A DNA stretch of 64,000 nt from Actinacidiphila cocklensis. GTDB taxonomy: Bacteria; Actinomycetota; Actinomycetes; Streptomycetales; Streptomycetaceae. The notes beneath the pieces were generated by a model. It was not told where the DNA came from. It saw only the letters and a list, made by a program, of their open reading frames with translations, and did no database searches. Numbering within the stretch: position 1 is the stretch's first letter; every line of letters begins with the position of its first letter. The position numbers and the translations under genes are program-made. The stretch spans positions 331,476-395,475 of the forward strand of contig NZ_CAJSLV010000048.1 in NCBI RefSeq assembly GCF_907177275.1, given 5' to 3'. Positions 34,750 to 43,453 of this stretch are shown here, piece after piece.

Positions 34750-35619
34750 CTAGCCGAAGGCGCCGGGTGGGGGTGGGGGGGAAGGGGTGGCGGTGGCGTC
34801 GGTGACGACGGGGGCGCCGGCGGTGAAGGCGGTCAGGGAGGTGCCGTGTTCGACGCGGCCGGGGTGGGGGTCGGTCGCGACGCGGCGGGTGAGGTCGGCG
34901 ACCGGGAGGTCGTGGTCGGCGGCCCACAGCACCGCGTTGCCGAACCGCCTCCCCCGCAGCACCGCGGGATCCGCGGCGACGCACACCTCCGTGAAGGCGG
35001 CCCGTACCGTCGCGATCTGCCCGCGCAGGAAGGTGAGCGCACCGCCGTCCGTGAGGTTGGCGGCGTAGTCGCCGCCCGGCCGCAGCACCCTGCGCACCTC
35101 CGTGAGGAACTCCGCGCTGGTCAGATGCGCAGGGGTGCGGGCGCCCCCGAAGACGTCCGCGATCACCAGGTCGGCCCAAGCGTCCGGCAGCTTCGCGAGC
35201 CCGGCGCGCGCGTCGCCGCCGCGTACCTTGATCCGCCAGCCCCGGTCCCACGGAAGGTGCGTCCTGACGAGTTCGACCAGCGCCGTGTCCAGTTCGATGA
35301 CCTGCTGGGTGGAGCGCGGCCGGGTGTACGCGGTGTAGCGGGCCAGGGTCAGCGCCCCGCCGCCGAGGTGCAGGACCCGCAGCGGCATGCCGGGCGGCGC
35401 GACCAGGTCGATGACGTGGCCCAGCCGGCGCTGGTAGGAGAAGCCGAGGTGGTCGGGTGCGGCCAGGTCGACGTGGGACTGCGGGGCGCCCTCGACCACC
35501 AGCGCCCAGGCCTGCGGGCGCTCCCGGTCCGGTACGAGGGCCGCGGCGCCGCCGGCGACCTGCGCGGTGATCGCGTCGGGTGTGCGCGCCCGGCCGCCGC
35601 GCTGTCTCTTGCCTGCCAT
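34750..35619 (-). CDS. Spermidine-synthase-like SAM-dependent methyltransferase fold protein
   Basis: A 289-residue cytoplasmic Rossmann-fold protein of the spermidine-synthase superfamily. Seen: PQSHVDLAAPDHLGFSYQRRLGHVIDL, the SAM-binding LRVLHLGGGALTLARYTAY, QQVIELDTALVELVRTHLPW, and DLVIADVFGGARTPAHLTSAEFL. The canonical polyamine-synthase catalytic Asp loop is not obvious, so it may be a methyltransferase or orphan aminopropyltransferase. A Lys/Arg-rich N-terminus starts at ATG 35619, and it ends in a Pro-rich tail. It stands alone on its strand. Confidence 0.82.
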   Translation of the reverse strand: MAGKRQRGGRARTPDAITAQVAGGAAALVPDRERPQAWALVVEGAPQSHVDLAAPDHLGFSYQRRLGHVIDLVAPPGMPLRVLHLGGGALTLARYTAYTRPRSTQQVIELDTALVELVRTHLPWDRGWRIKVRGGDARAGLAKLPDAWADLVIADVFGGARTPAHLTSAEFLTEVRRVLRPGGDYAANLTDGGALTFLRGQIATVRAAFTEVCVAADPAVLRGRRFGNAVLWAADHDLPVADLTRRVATDPHPGRVEHGTSLTAFTAGAPVVTDATATPSPPPPPGAFG

Positions 35620-35643
35620 GCGCCGATTATCGGGGCACGACGG

Positions 35644-36057
35644 CTAGACCGCGCGCAGGCCGTGATAGCCGTCGACCAGCTCGATGGTGCGGGCGGCCTC
35701 GCCGAGCGCGGCCCGCAGCACCGCGGGGTCGGTGACCTCCGTGTCGGTGTGCGGCGGTACCAGCCACCCGGTGTCGGCGGCCGGCGGTGCGCCGTCCAGC
35801 ACCAGGCCGCGGCCGTCCGTGCTCGTACAGGAGCTGCCGGGCAGGTCCCAGCAGTCCGCGGTCCCGGGCGGCACCAGGAAACCGAGGCTGACGCCGGCGT
35901 TGTCGTGCAGCACGGGGCCGACACCGCTGCCGTGCCGGAGCAGGTCGACCGCTTCGAGACCCTGCCGGGTCGGCACAGTCACCAGGTCGCACGGGCGCGG
36001 CGGTTGGCTGCACTCCGCGCTCGGACCCGACGTATGCGTACCGCTGGTGTCCAACAA
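35644..36057 (-). CDS. Conserved hypothetical protein (primase/polymerase-like fragment family?)
   Basis: A 137-residue protein. GAGGAG lies 8 bases before TTG 36057, which supports this unusual start. Seen: DLLRHGSGVGPVLHDNAGVSLGFLVPPGTADCW, GRGLVLDGAPPAADTGWLVPP and DPAVLRAALGEAARTIEL. The pattern recalls short actinobacterial proteins often labelled bifunctional primase/polymerase N-terminal-like, but the catalytic Asp residues of a real prim-pol are not visible. It is divergent from the XRE/TPR regulator, with an inverted repeat between. Function unknown. Confidence 0.7.
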   Translation of the reverse strand: MLDTSGTHTSGPSAECSQPPRPCDLVTVPTRQGLEAVDLLRHGSGVGPVLHDNAGVSLGFLVPPGTADCWDLPGSSCTSTDGRGLVLDGAPPAADTGWLVPPHTDTEVTDPAVLRAALGEAARTIELVDGYHGLRAV

Positions 36058-36173
36058 GGCAAACGCTCCTCACTAGGGGATCGGCGCACGCTGTGCTTGT
36101 GCCACACCCGTACAACGCGGGACGGCGTCAACGGCTACGTGGGTTTCATGCCGTAAGGGGTGGCGTTTCATGG

Positions 36174-36195
36174 CGGATAGGGCCTGAGATATCCG
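36174..36195. promoter_or_regulatory. Inverted repeat in a divergent promoter region
   Basis: CGGATA and TATCCG flank 10 bases between the small gene (start 36057, minus) and the XRE/TPR regulator (start 36285, plus). It is a possible operator of the regulator. Confidence 0.35.
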
Positions 36196-36284
36196 TTTTG
36201 TAGTCAAATTCGGCATATGGGGCTTCCGGCCGGCCGGTACGTTCGTCCCGCCGCCGAGCGGTACCGACCGTCGTGGGAGTCCCC

Positions 36285-37523
36285 ATGCTGCCGTCCCCTG
36301 CATCCACATCCCCGCCCGCGAACACCGCGATCCGGCGGCTGCGCGGCGACCTCTCGCCGGCCGAGTTCGCCGCGGCCGTACGGCGGGCCGCCCGCGAGAT
36401 CGGCGAGCAGGTCAGCTGCGACGCCCGCTACATCGGACGGCTCGAATCCGGCGAGATCCGCTGCCCTAACTACGCCTACGAGCGGGTCTTCCGCCACATG
36501 TTCCCCGGGCTCACCCCCGCGGACCTCGGCTTCGCACCCCGGCAGGCGGTACGCGGCCGCCGCACCGCCGCACCGCCGGCCGCCCCGCTCGATCCGACGT
36601 ACGAGGAGAGCGACGTGCAGCGTCGCGCGTTCATGACCGGCGGCCCGGCCGCCTTCGCCACCGCACTCCTGCCGCTGCCCCGCACCGGCACGCCCACCCG
36701 GGCCGGCGCAGCCGACGTGGCCGCCGTGCACGAGGCGGTACGGCAGATCAGGCTGCACGACGACCGCCACGGCGGCGACGGGCTCTACTGCCAGGCCACC
36801 AGTGCCCTGCGCGGGGCCTACCACCTCCTCGACAGCACCACCCACAGCCCCGCGACCGCCACCGGGCTCGCGTCCGGGGCCGGGGAGCTCGCCATCTCCG
36901 TGGGATGGCTCGCCCACGACTCCGGGCGGCTGCCCGAGGCCCGCTCCCACTACGCCGAGGCGCTCGCCACCGCCCGGATGGCCGAGGACCCCGCGCTCGA
37001 AGTGCACGCCTTCTGCAACACGTCCTTCCTCGCGCGGGATGCCGGGCGGCACCGGGAGGCGGTACGCGCCGCGCAGGCCGCGCAGCTCCTGGCCCGCGAC
37101 CTCGGGTCCGCACGGCTGCTCTCGCTGCTCGCGCTCCGCGAGGCCGGCGGGCTCGCCGGGCTCGGCGAGCGGCGCCGCTGCGAGCTGGCGCTCGCCCGGG
37201 CGGACTCCCTCTACGAGCTCGGGCCGCACGATGCCGATCCCTGCTGGATGAGCTTCTTCGGCGAAGCGGAGGTGGCCGGGCTCGAAGCGCAGGCCTGGGC
37301 CGCGCTCGGACGGCCGGCCCGGGCGGCCCGGGCGGCCCGGCACGCGGTGCGGCTCCAGGACCCGCACTTCGTGCGCAACCTCGCGCTCTACCAGGCCGAG
37401 CTGGCCCTCAACCTCCACCGGGCCGGCTCCCGCGCCGAGGCGGCCACGGTGGCGGGCTCCGCCCGCCGGCTCCTCCCGAGCGTCCGCTCGGCCCGCGTCC
37501 ACACGATGCTCACCTCCCTCTGA
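36285..37523 (+). CDS. XRE-type regulator with C-terminal TPR-like repeats
   Basis: A 412-residue regulator. The N-terminal helix-turn-helix covers about residues 10-70 (LSPAEFAAAVRRAAREIGEQ; CDARYIGRLESGEIRCPNYAYERVF). A short RRAFMTGG segment follows, and then alpha-helical TPR-like repeats to the end (AISVGWLAHDSGRLPEARSH; DAGRHREAVRAAQAAQLLA; RCELALARADSLYEL). The layout matches the Streptomyces NsdA/Bld-like family of XRE-TPR regulators that influence differentiation. ATG 36285 has GGGAG 5 bases upstream; GTG 36273 is also possible. Target genes are unknown. Confidence 0.85.
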   Translation: MLPSPASTSPPANTAIRRLRGDLSPAEFAAAVRRAAREIGEQVSCDARYIGRLESGEIRCPNYAYERVFRHMFPGLTPADLGFAPRQAVRGRRTAAPPAAPLDPTYEESDVQRRAFMTGGPAAFATALLPLPRTGTPTRAGAADVAAVHEAVRQIRLHDDRHGGDGLYCQATSALRGAYHLLDSTTHSPATATGLASGAGELAISVGWLAHDSGRLPEARSHYAEALATARMAEDPALEVHAFCNTSFLARDAGRHREAVRAAQAAQLLARDLGSARLLSLLALREAGGLAGLGERRRCELALARADSLYELGPHDADPCWMSFFGEAEVAGLEAQAWAALGRPARAARAARHAVRLQDPHFVRNLALYQAELALNLHRAGSRAEAATVAGSARRLLPSVRSARVHTMLTSL

Positions 37524-38138
37524 CCCCAGCCGCCCACGCCTCCGGCGCGGGTTTCTCTTCCCACCCGCACCACCCGTGCAGGTTGTAGTTCGGCGGGTCT
37601 CCCCGTGGGAGTACGCCACCATCGGCGACTGCGCGCCCGTGCAAGGAGCATCAGCGCAGGCGGCAGGCGAGCAGGAGCGGGACGCCCTGCGGGCGGCGGG
37701 CGGAACGGAACGGTGGAACGCCACCCGACAGCGGCTGACCGCGGACGGCAGACGCAGGCGGCGGCAAAGCGAGCCGCAGGCAGCAGGCAGTGAACCGCAG
37801 ACAGCAGGCGACAGGAGCGGGACTGGGTGCCGGGTCGGAGTGGGTCGGGACATCGGCCGTCCCGGGGGCGGGTGCAGGAGGCGGCGCCCCCGGACTGCCC
37901 CCATCTCGGCCACCACCACGCAACGGACGGCCGCCGACGGCGGGGAGGGGACGATTCGGGGGTGTCCCCGCAGGCATGCGCGCGGCTCCCGCTGGGACGT
38001 TCGGGAAGAGCTCGGGCGCGCAGGCCGAGGAGATACCCCCGGAGCGGCACCGACCCACCCACAGGCGGCACCCGCACACGACAACCCACCCGCACGGGTG
38101 GGCGGGCGGGCAAGCAAAAGCACACCTACCTTGACCTC
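37524..38138. other. 615-bp intergenic region without a convincing gene
   Basis: No supported gene is seen. The stretch has short imperfect repeats (GAGCAGGAGCGGGAC near 37668 and GACAGGAGCGGGAC near 37809; several GCAGGCGGC/GCAGGCAGC units at about 37655-37800). A CCCACCCG-CA-CGGGTGGG palindrome at 38085-38102 lies 36 bases before the next ATG. Open frames on both strands are rich in Arg/Pro/Gly and look like GC artefacts. Confidence 0.6.
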
Positions 38139-39611
38139 ATGGCCCGTACCAGATTCGCCGCCGCCATCGTGGCGGCACTGGCCGCAACCGCCCTCGCCGC
38201 CTCACCGCACGCAGCGGGGTCCTCCACCCACGACCCGTACGGCCAGACGATCGACTGGGCCGGCTGCTCGGGCCTGCAAGGCCCCTCGTCCATGGAGTGC
38301 GGCACCCTCACCGTGCCCCGCGACTACGCCGACCCCAGAAAATCCGGCGACCTGGACATCGCGGTGAGCCGGATACCGGCGACGGGCCCAGGCCCGCGCC
38401 TCGGCTCGCTCGTGGTGAACTTCGGCGGCCCCGGCATCCCCGGCATCGCCGAACTGGCGCAACGCACCCAGGCCGGCGAGCTGGCAAGGCTCAACCGCCG
38501 CTACGACCTGGTCGGCTTCGACCCCCGCGGCACCGGCCGCAGCTCCCCGGTGGACTGCGGCGACCTCGCGGGGGTGACCGCCACGGACCCGGTGGCGCAG
38601 GCCCGCCAGGTGGCGCAGGCGTGCCGCGAGCACGCCGGCGCGCTGCTGCCCTGGGTGGGTACCCCGAATGCCGCAAAGGACCTGGACGTCGTGCGGTCGG
38701 CCCTGGGCGACGACCGCCTGGCCTACCTCGGCTTCTCCTACGGCGGCCGGCTCGGTTCGGTGTACGCGCACGAGTTCCCGCAGCACACCGGCAGGATCGT
38801 GCTGGACGGGGTGCCGGACCCGACGCTGGACGACACGCAGACCGCGCTGGCCCAGGCGGCAGCCTTCCAGCACGCGCTGAACGACTTCGCGGCGGACTGC
38901 GTGGCCCGCGGCTGCCCGGTGCCGGGCAGGACGGCGGCCGCGGTGGTGGCCGGGATCGGGACGACGGCCCGCGGCCTGGCAGGGAACGGGCTCGCGACGG
39001 TGTCGGGCCGGCTGGACCGGGAGGGCTATCTGCAGGGCGTGCAGAACGCGCTGTACTCCAAGGACAACTGGCCCTACCTGCGGGAGGCGCTCAGCGCGCT
39101 GCACAGCGGTGACGGCGAGCTGATGATGCAGCTGGCCTACCCGGGCCAGCTCGGCGTGGCCTCGGGGCCGGCGCGGGGTCCGTCGTGGTCGACGCCGGAC
39201 AACTACGAGATGGCGAAGCTCGCGATCGACTGCCGTGACACGCCGGAGCGGCACACCGCCGCCGGCGTGCACGCGCTCGACGGCCGCTTCACGACCGCGT
39301 CCCCGGTGTTCGGCTCGTCGATCGAGGCGACGCTGCTGTCGTGCTCGGGGTGGCCGCCGGGCGACTCGGCGTCGCGCCGCGTCGCGGCCGCCACGGCGCC
39401 GGAGGCGCTGCTGGTCGGCACGACGGCGGACCCGGCGACACCGTATCCGGGGGCGGCGCACATGGCGGCGGCGCTGGGGAACGGCAGCCGCGTCCTGACG
39501 TACCGGGGCGAGGGCCACGGGGCGTACTTCGCGCACAACCCGTGCGTGGTCGCGACGGTCGAGGCGTATCTGCTGGACGGCACGATGCCCGGCCGCGGCG
39601 CGGTGTGCTGA
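38139..39611 (+). CDS. Secreted alpha/beta hydrolase (SlpD/E-like tripeptidyl aminopeptidase family)
   Basis: A 490-residue secreted serine hydrolase. The signal peptide is at 1-27 (RFAAAIVAALAATALAASPHAA). An alpha/beta-hydrolase fold follows, with oxyanion segment VNFGGPGIPGI, FDPRGTGRSSPVDC and nucleophile elbow GFSYGGRLG; then the TAP-like C-terminal domain with LLVGTTADPATPYPGA (Asp) and GEGHGAYFAHNPCV (His). These families remove N-terminal peptides or act as esterases outside the cell. Cysteines spaced as in the family probably form disulphides. It starts at ATG 38139 with no clear ribosome site, so it may be leaderless. Confidence 0.88.
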   Translation: MARTRFAAAIVAALAATALAASPHAAGSSTHDPYGQTIDWAGCSGLQGPSSMECGTLTVPRDYADPRKSGDLDIAVSRIPATGPGPRLGSLVVNFGGPGIPGIAELAQRTQAGELARLNRRYDLVGFDPRGTGRSSPVDCGDLAGVTATDPVAQARQVAQACREHAGALLPWVGTPNAAKDLDVVRSALGDDRLAYLGFSYGGRLGSVYAHEFPQHTGRIVLDGVPDPTLDDTQTALAQAAAFQHALNDFAADCVARGCPVPGRTAAAVVAGIGTTARGLAGNGLATVSGRLDREGYLQGVQNALYSKDNWPYLREALSALHSGDGELMMQLAYPGQLGVASGPARGPSWSTPDNYEMAKLAIDCRDTPERHTAAGVHALDGRFTTASPVFGSSIEATLLSCSGWPPGDSASRRVAAATAPEALLVGTTADPATPYPGAAHMAAALGNGSRVLTYRGEGHGAYFAHNPCVVATVEAYLLDGTMPGRGAVC

Positions 39612-39630
39612 GGGCCGCTCGCCGGCCGGG

Positions 39631-42030
39631 TCACCCCCGCAGCGCCACCACCGCCACGCGCGGCAGGTCGAGGCGGCGTTCGTAGAGGAGGTAGCGGGGG
39701 CTCCAGCGGGGGGCGTAGGGGGTGAAGAGGTGGTGGCGGTCCGCGGAGGGCCAGGGGCGGGTCGGGGTGATGTTGAGGGAGAGCCGGCAGACGCCCGCCA
39801 GTGCGCGGTCGCTGCCGTGGGCGGCGGCGAGCAGGAGGTCGGTGAGGAGGTGGTCGACGGGCGCGCGGCCGGAGTCGCGGTCGTGGCGCAGGAGGTCGAG
39901 GGTGAGCCCGTCGGCGCCCCAGGGCACGAGCAGGAGGATCGCGCAGGTCCGCCCGTTGGGGTCGCGGCACTCCGCGAGGACGCAGTCGCCGTCGGCGGGG
40001 TCGCCGAGCCGCCCGAGGCCGGCGGGGAAGGCGGCGGGGTGCCGGCGCCACGCGTCGGCCAGCTGCCCGAGCCGGCCCAGCTCGTCCGCGTCGAGGTCGC
40101 GCTGCCGCCGGAAGGCCGTGGTGTAGCCGGCGTCGGCGACCATCCGGTGGGCGGCGACGCGCTCGCCCTCGCCGGCCGCGAAGGCGCGGGCGTCGACCAC
40201 CGCTTCGTCCCCCGAGGACAGGCCGTGGAATCCGGCGGCCTCGTAGGCCACCGCGGCGGCGGCTCCCGCGTTGGCGACGGCGGGGACCCAGGCGTGGCGG
40301 TGGGCGTGGGTGAGCCAGCCGGTGACGGCGGAGGTCCAGGCGGTGCGGGGGCCGAGGGGGTCGCCGGAGGCGAGGGCGACGCCGTTGACGACGCGGTAGA
40401 CGATCGCGGCGTCCCGGGACGGGGTCCACCACACGGACTTGTCGCGGCGCAGCGCGACGTAGCCGAAGGGGTCGCGGCGGCCGTACACGCGCAGCAGCGC
40501 GCGCAGCCGGCGCTCGTCGGCGGCGACGAGGCGGGCGCGGCCGCGGGGAGCGCGGAAGAAGGCCAGCAGGACGACCAGCAGCAGGGCGACGCTGAGCAGG
40601 TTGATGGCCAGGTCGGTCCAGCCGGGCACGGTGATGCCGGGCAGGTCGAACAGGCCGGAGACGGTCAGGACGCGTACGGAGGCGTAGCGCAGGCTCGCGC
40701 TCCACTGCCGGGGCGGTGACTGGTCGGTGGCGTGGACGAGCAGGGTGCCGACGCCGACCGCGACGACCGCGCCGATCAGCAGGCTGGTCAGGCCCAGGGC
40801 CACGTTGCCGCGTTCGCCGCGCACGTTGAACAGCGGGCGGGAGACCAGCAGGGCGGTCAGGAAGAGCACGGTGAGGCCGAGCGAGATCCAGTTGAAGGGG
40901 TGGCCGCGCGACTCGCGGACCGCGGCGATGGTGCCGGCGATCGTCACGGTGTAGCCGGCGGCCAGGACGGTGGTGAGGATCCAGGCGGCGCGTTTGCGGC
41001 GGCGCAGGCTGATGGACAGGACCAGGGCGAGGGCGGCGCCGGTGAAGCCCGGGCTCACCAGGAAGGCGGTGACGTACTCGCCGTTGGTGGCGGCCCGCAC
41101 CCGCTCGCGGAAGGGGGCGATCAGGCCGGTGACGACGTTGACCGCGGTGGCCAGCCGCAGGTACCAGACGGCGGCGGCCGCGCCGGGGTCGCGCAGCGGG
41201 CGCAGCACCCGGTCGAGCTGCGTTTCGAGCCGGGACGGCGGCACCTCCACGATGGTGGCGCGGGCCGGCGGGTGCTTGGTGAGCGACACCGGGCTCGGGG
41301 CGCCGGCGACCACGTCCATGGCGCGGGTCTTCATGGCGACCATCCGCCGGTGGATACGCTCCTCGCGGCGTTCCGCGCGGGCCATCCGGCGCGGCCTGCT
41401 GCCGTAGCGCCAGCGCGCCCACGGGCTGGCGGGGCGGGCGAGGCGCAGGGCGCCGACGACGGCGAGGAAGGGCAGCATCACCCCGAGCAGCCCGGTCCAC
41501 ACCTTGCCCTTGAACAGGCACAGCACCACGAAGCCGAGGATGACGGCGGCGACGGCGTAGGTGGTCCACGAGGTGCCGCCGACGTAGCCGCCGAGGGGGG
41601 CCTGGCCGATGAGCAGCAGGCCGATCACCGAGACGGCGAGGATCACCGCGTCGACGGACTGCCGGCCCTCCTCGCGCCAGTAGACGTCCTCCAGGTGCAG
41701 GACGAGGGCGAACTCGTCGAGGACCAGGCCGCAGCCGACGCCGAAGACGACGGCGAGGATGTCGTGGGCGAGCGGGCCGCCGTGGACGGCGAAGGAGCCG
41801 ACACCGCCGATCAGCATCATCGCCTGGCCGAAGACGACGTGGTGGATGTGGAGTCCGCCGGGCTGGACGTTGCCCGGCCACCAGGAGACCTGCGCGCGGA
41901 TCATCCGGGTGCTGAGCCGGATGAAGAGGAACGACCCGAGCAGCCCGGCGAGCAGCAGGAACAGCGGTGTGCGGCCGCCGGTGCCGGAGATTTCCACCCG
42001 GACCGCGTCGGTCAGCGACCAGTGCCCCAT
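39631..42030 (-). CDS. Large membrane protein with C-terminal DUF2156 (LPG-synthase-like) domain
   Basis: A 799-residue polytopic protein. The N-terminal membrane domain (about 1-200) carries conserved-looking LHIHHVVFGQAMMLIGG and LDEFALVLHLEDVYW. A basic cytoplasmic loop follows (about 215-245, RRMARAERREERIHRR), then more membrane helices (about 300-520), then a soluble DUF2156/GNAT-fold domain (RRDPFGYVALRRDKSVWW; VALASGDPLGP; LSLNITPTRPW near the end). DUF2156 domains occur in lysyl-phosphatidylglycerol synthases, so aminoacylation of lipids or peptides is possible. The His-rich membrane part is a separate module. ATG 42030 is chosen over 42099. Confidence 0.85.
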   Translation of the reverse strand: MGHWSLTDAVRVEISGTGGRTPLFLLLAGLLGSFLFIRLSTRMIRAQVSWWPGNVQPGGLHIHHVVFGQAMMLIGGVGSFAVHGGPLAHDILAVVFGVGCGLVLDEFALVLHLEDVYWREEGRQSVDAVILAVSVIGLLLIGQAPLGGYVGGTSWTTYAVAAVILGFVVLCLFKGKVWTGLLGVMLPFLAVVGALRLARPASPWARWRYGSRPRRMARAERREERIHRRMVAMKTRAMDVVAGAPSPVSLTKHPPARATIVEVPPSRLETQLDRVLRPLRDPGAAAAVWYLRLATAVNVVTGLIAPFRERVRAATNGEYVTAFLVSPGFTGAALALVLSISLRRRKRAAWILTTVLAAGYTVTIAGTIAAVRESRGHPFNWISLGLTVLFLTALLVSRPLFNVRGERGNVALGLTSLLIGAVVAVGVGTLLVHATDQSPPRQWSASLRYASVRVLTVSGLFDLPGITVPGWTDLAINLLSVALLLVVLLAFFRAPRGRARLVAADERRLRALLRVYGRRDPFGYVALRRDKSVWWTPSRDAAIVYRVVNGVALASGDPLGPRTAWTSAVTGWLTHAHRHAWVPAVANAGAAAAVAYEAAGFHGLSSGDEAVVDARAFAAGEGERVAAHRMVADAGYTTAFRRQRDLDADELGRLGQLADAWRRHPAAFPAGLGRLGDPADGDCVLAECRDPNGRTCAILLLVPWGADGLTLDLLRHDRDSGRAPVDHLLTDLLLAAAHGSDRALAGVCRLSLNITPTRPWPSADRHHLFTPYAPRWSPRYLLYERRLDLPRVAVVALRG

Positions 42031-42101
42031 GGCACCAGACTGCAAGGTCGCGGGGCTGCCGGGCCACGCGGCACGCCGTGCGCCCACGTCCCGGTACACG
42101 C

Positions 42102-42134
42102 CGAAGGCCCCCCGTGGAACACGGAGGGCCTTCG
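42102..42134. terminator. Terminator hairpin beside tRNA-Lys
   Basis: CGAAGGCCCCCCGTG and CACGGAGGGCCTTCG form a stem with one mismatch around GAA. It lies 7 bases beyond the 3' end of the minus-strand tRNA-Lys and ends its transcript. Confidence 0.75.
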
Positions 42135-42141
42135 TTTCAGG

Positions 42142-42215
42142 TGCGCCGCCAGGGACTCGAACCCCGGACCCGCTGATTAAGAGTCAGCTGCTCTAACCAA
42201 CTGAGCTAGCGGCGC
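42142..42215 (-). tRNA. tRNA-Lys (CTT), copy 1
   Basis: A 74-base cloverleaf on the minus strand with acceptor GCGCCGC/GCGGCGC, anticodon CTT in loop ACTCTTAAT, and T-arm GGGGTTCGAGTCCC. The terminal CCA is not fully encoded (CCT follows). TAATGT at 42231-42236 on the minus strand is a plausible -10. It is identical over the gene to the copy at 60176-60249. Confidence 0.96.
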
Positions 42216-42271
42216 CTGCTGACGTCGTAGACATTAGCACCCACCCCCGCGACCTGGAAAATCGATAAGGC

Positions 42272-42874
42272 TCAGGCCGGTCCCGGTATCCCGGCGAGGG
42301 CCGGAAGGGCCGCTGCGGGGGCGGTTCTGGCTGCTCGCAGGCACGCCCACAGCAGGACGTCGGCGCCCGGCAGCCAGGGGTGCCGGGTGTCGGGGGCGAC
42401 GACCCAGCGGGACAGGCCCGCGCCGTCCGGCGGGTCGCTGTCCAGGTCGTCGTGGAGCGCGGGGACGGTCACCGCGTCGCCGCCGCCGTGGCAGAGCATC
42501 GGCGGTACGGCGGCGCCCCACTCCTCCCAGCCGAGCAGGGCGGGCAGCCGCTGGGCGGTGCCGGGCGCGACCAGCAGCAGGACCCGGCCGCGGTGGACGG
42601 CGACCGGGCCGCTGCCGGGGCCGGACGACCAGAGCTGCTCCAGCACCCGGCGGCCGAACAGCGCGGTGAGATTGACCACGTCGAAGGCCCGGCCGCAGGG
42701 CAGGACGCTCGGGGCGCCGGGGCGGGCCGACCACAGGGCCTCGACGCTGCGCGGGAAGGCGCTCGCGGAGGCCAGCCAGGCGGCGCCTTCCGGCGTGACG
42801 AACGCGGCGTGCCGCCGCCGCTGGGCCTCGGTGACGATGCCGACGACGCTGGTGCTCCCCTGCCATTCATCCAT
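42272..42874 (-). CDS. Conserved hypothetical protein
   Basis: A 200-residue cytoplasmic protein starting MDEWQGSTSVVGIVTEAQRRRHAAFVTPEGAAWLASAS. Later motifs are LPCGRAFDVVNLTALFGRRVLEQLW and VAPGTAQRLPALLGWEEWG. The sequence recalls actinobacterial proteins labelled bifunctional DNA primase/polymerase-like, and it shares the VVAPDTRHPWLP style of ending with the family, but no catalytic residues can be assigned. ATG 42874 is chosen; an ATG 33 bases upstream is in frame. It sits just upstream of tRNA-Lys on the same strand. Confidence 0.7.
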   Translation of the reverse strand: MDEWQGSTSVVGIVTEAQRRRHAAFVTPEGAAWLASASAFPRSVEALWSARPGAPSVLPCGRAFDVVNLTALFGRRVLEQLWSSGPGSGPVAVHRGRVLLLVAPGTAQRLPALLGWEEWGAAVPPMLCHGGGDAVTVPALHDDLDSDPPDGAGLSRWVVAPDTRHPWLPGADVLLWACLRAARTAPAAALPALAGIPGPA

Positions 42875-42984
42875 GGCATCTACAGGTACCGGGCATCCCG
42901 GTGGCATCCTGGTAAATCCGTCGAATACGGGACAGGGGGCGGGGAGGAGGCGTACCCTTCCGACCCCGCAGGGCGATCGGACCG

Positions 42985-43374
42985 CTACGGGGTGACACCG
43001 CCGCCGGCGATCAGGCCCTGGCCCCACTCGGCCATCTTGCGCGCGTAGTCCTCGGTCCAGCCGGCCTGTTCTGCCAGGTCGGCCGGGGTGATCCGGTCGA
43101 AGCGGCGCGGGTCGGTGAGCTGGGCGGCGGCGATGGCCTGGAATTCGCTCGCCCGGTCGGCCGCGGTGCGGAAGGCCCGCTCCAGCTCGGTGGCCCTGGC
43201 CAGCAACTGCCGCGGGTCGTCCATCGATTCCAGCTCGAAGAAGCGGTCGCTGCCGGCGTCGTACGGCACACCGGGTTCGAAGAGCAGCGGGGCGGGGCGT
43301 TTGGGCCGGTCGGGACGGGACCCGTGGGTTTCACGGGACTCGCGGGACGGGCGAGCCGGTTGCGGCTCGGACAT
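42985..43374 (-). CDS. Small conserved hypothetical protein
   Basis: A 129-residue, charged, soluble protein. The N-terminal 35 residues are Pro/Arg/Ser-rich (disordered); a helical part follows: RFFELESMDDPRQLLARATELERAFRTAADRASEFQ, AAAQLTDPRRFDRITPADLAEQAGWTEDYARKMAEWG. The segment ITPADLAEQAGWTEDYARKMAEWG has the look of a small helix-turn-helix. ATG 43374 has GGAGG 6 bases upstream. No family is recognised. It is followed at 80 bases by the helicase gene end on the same strand. Confidence 0.75.
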   Translation of the reverse strand: MSEPQPARPSRESRETHGSRPDRPKRPAPLLFEPGVPYDAGSDRFFELESMDDPRQLLARATELERAFRTAADRASEFQAIAAAQLTDPRRFDRITPADLAEQAGWTEDYARKMAEWGQGLIAGGGVTP

Positions 43375-43453
43375 GCGGTACCTCCGGGGTCGGTTCCGCC
43401 TTCCATTGTCCCGCGCCCGCGCAAGTCCCCCCTGCGGCGGGCGCGGGCGCCGC

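Noticed and set aside
37576-38367. 263-codon plus-strand frame upstream of the hydrolase
   Set aside because: Runs into the hydrolase signal peptide in another frame, is very Arg/Gln/Gly-rich and has no recognisable domain.
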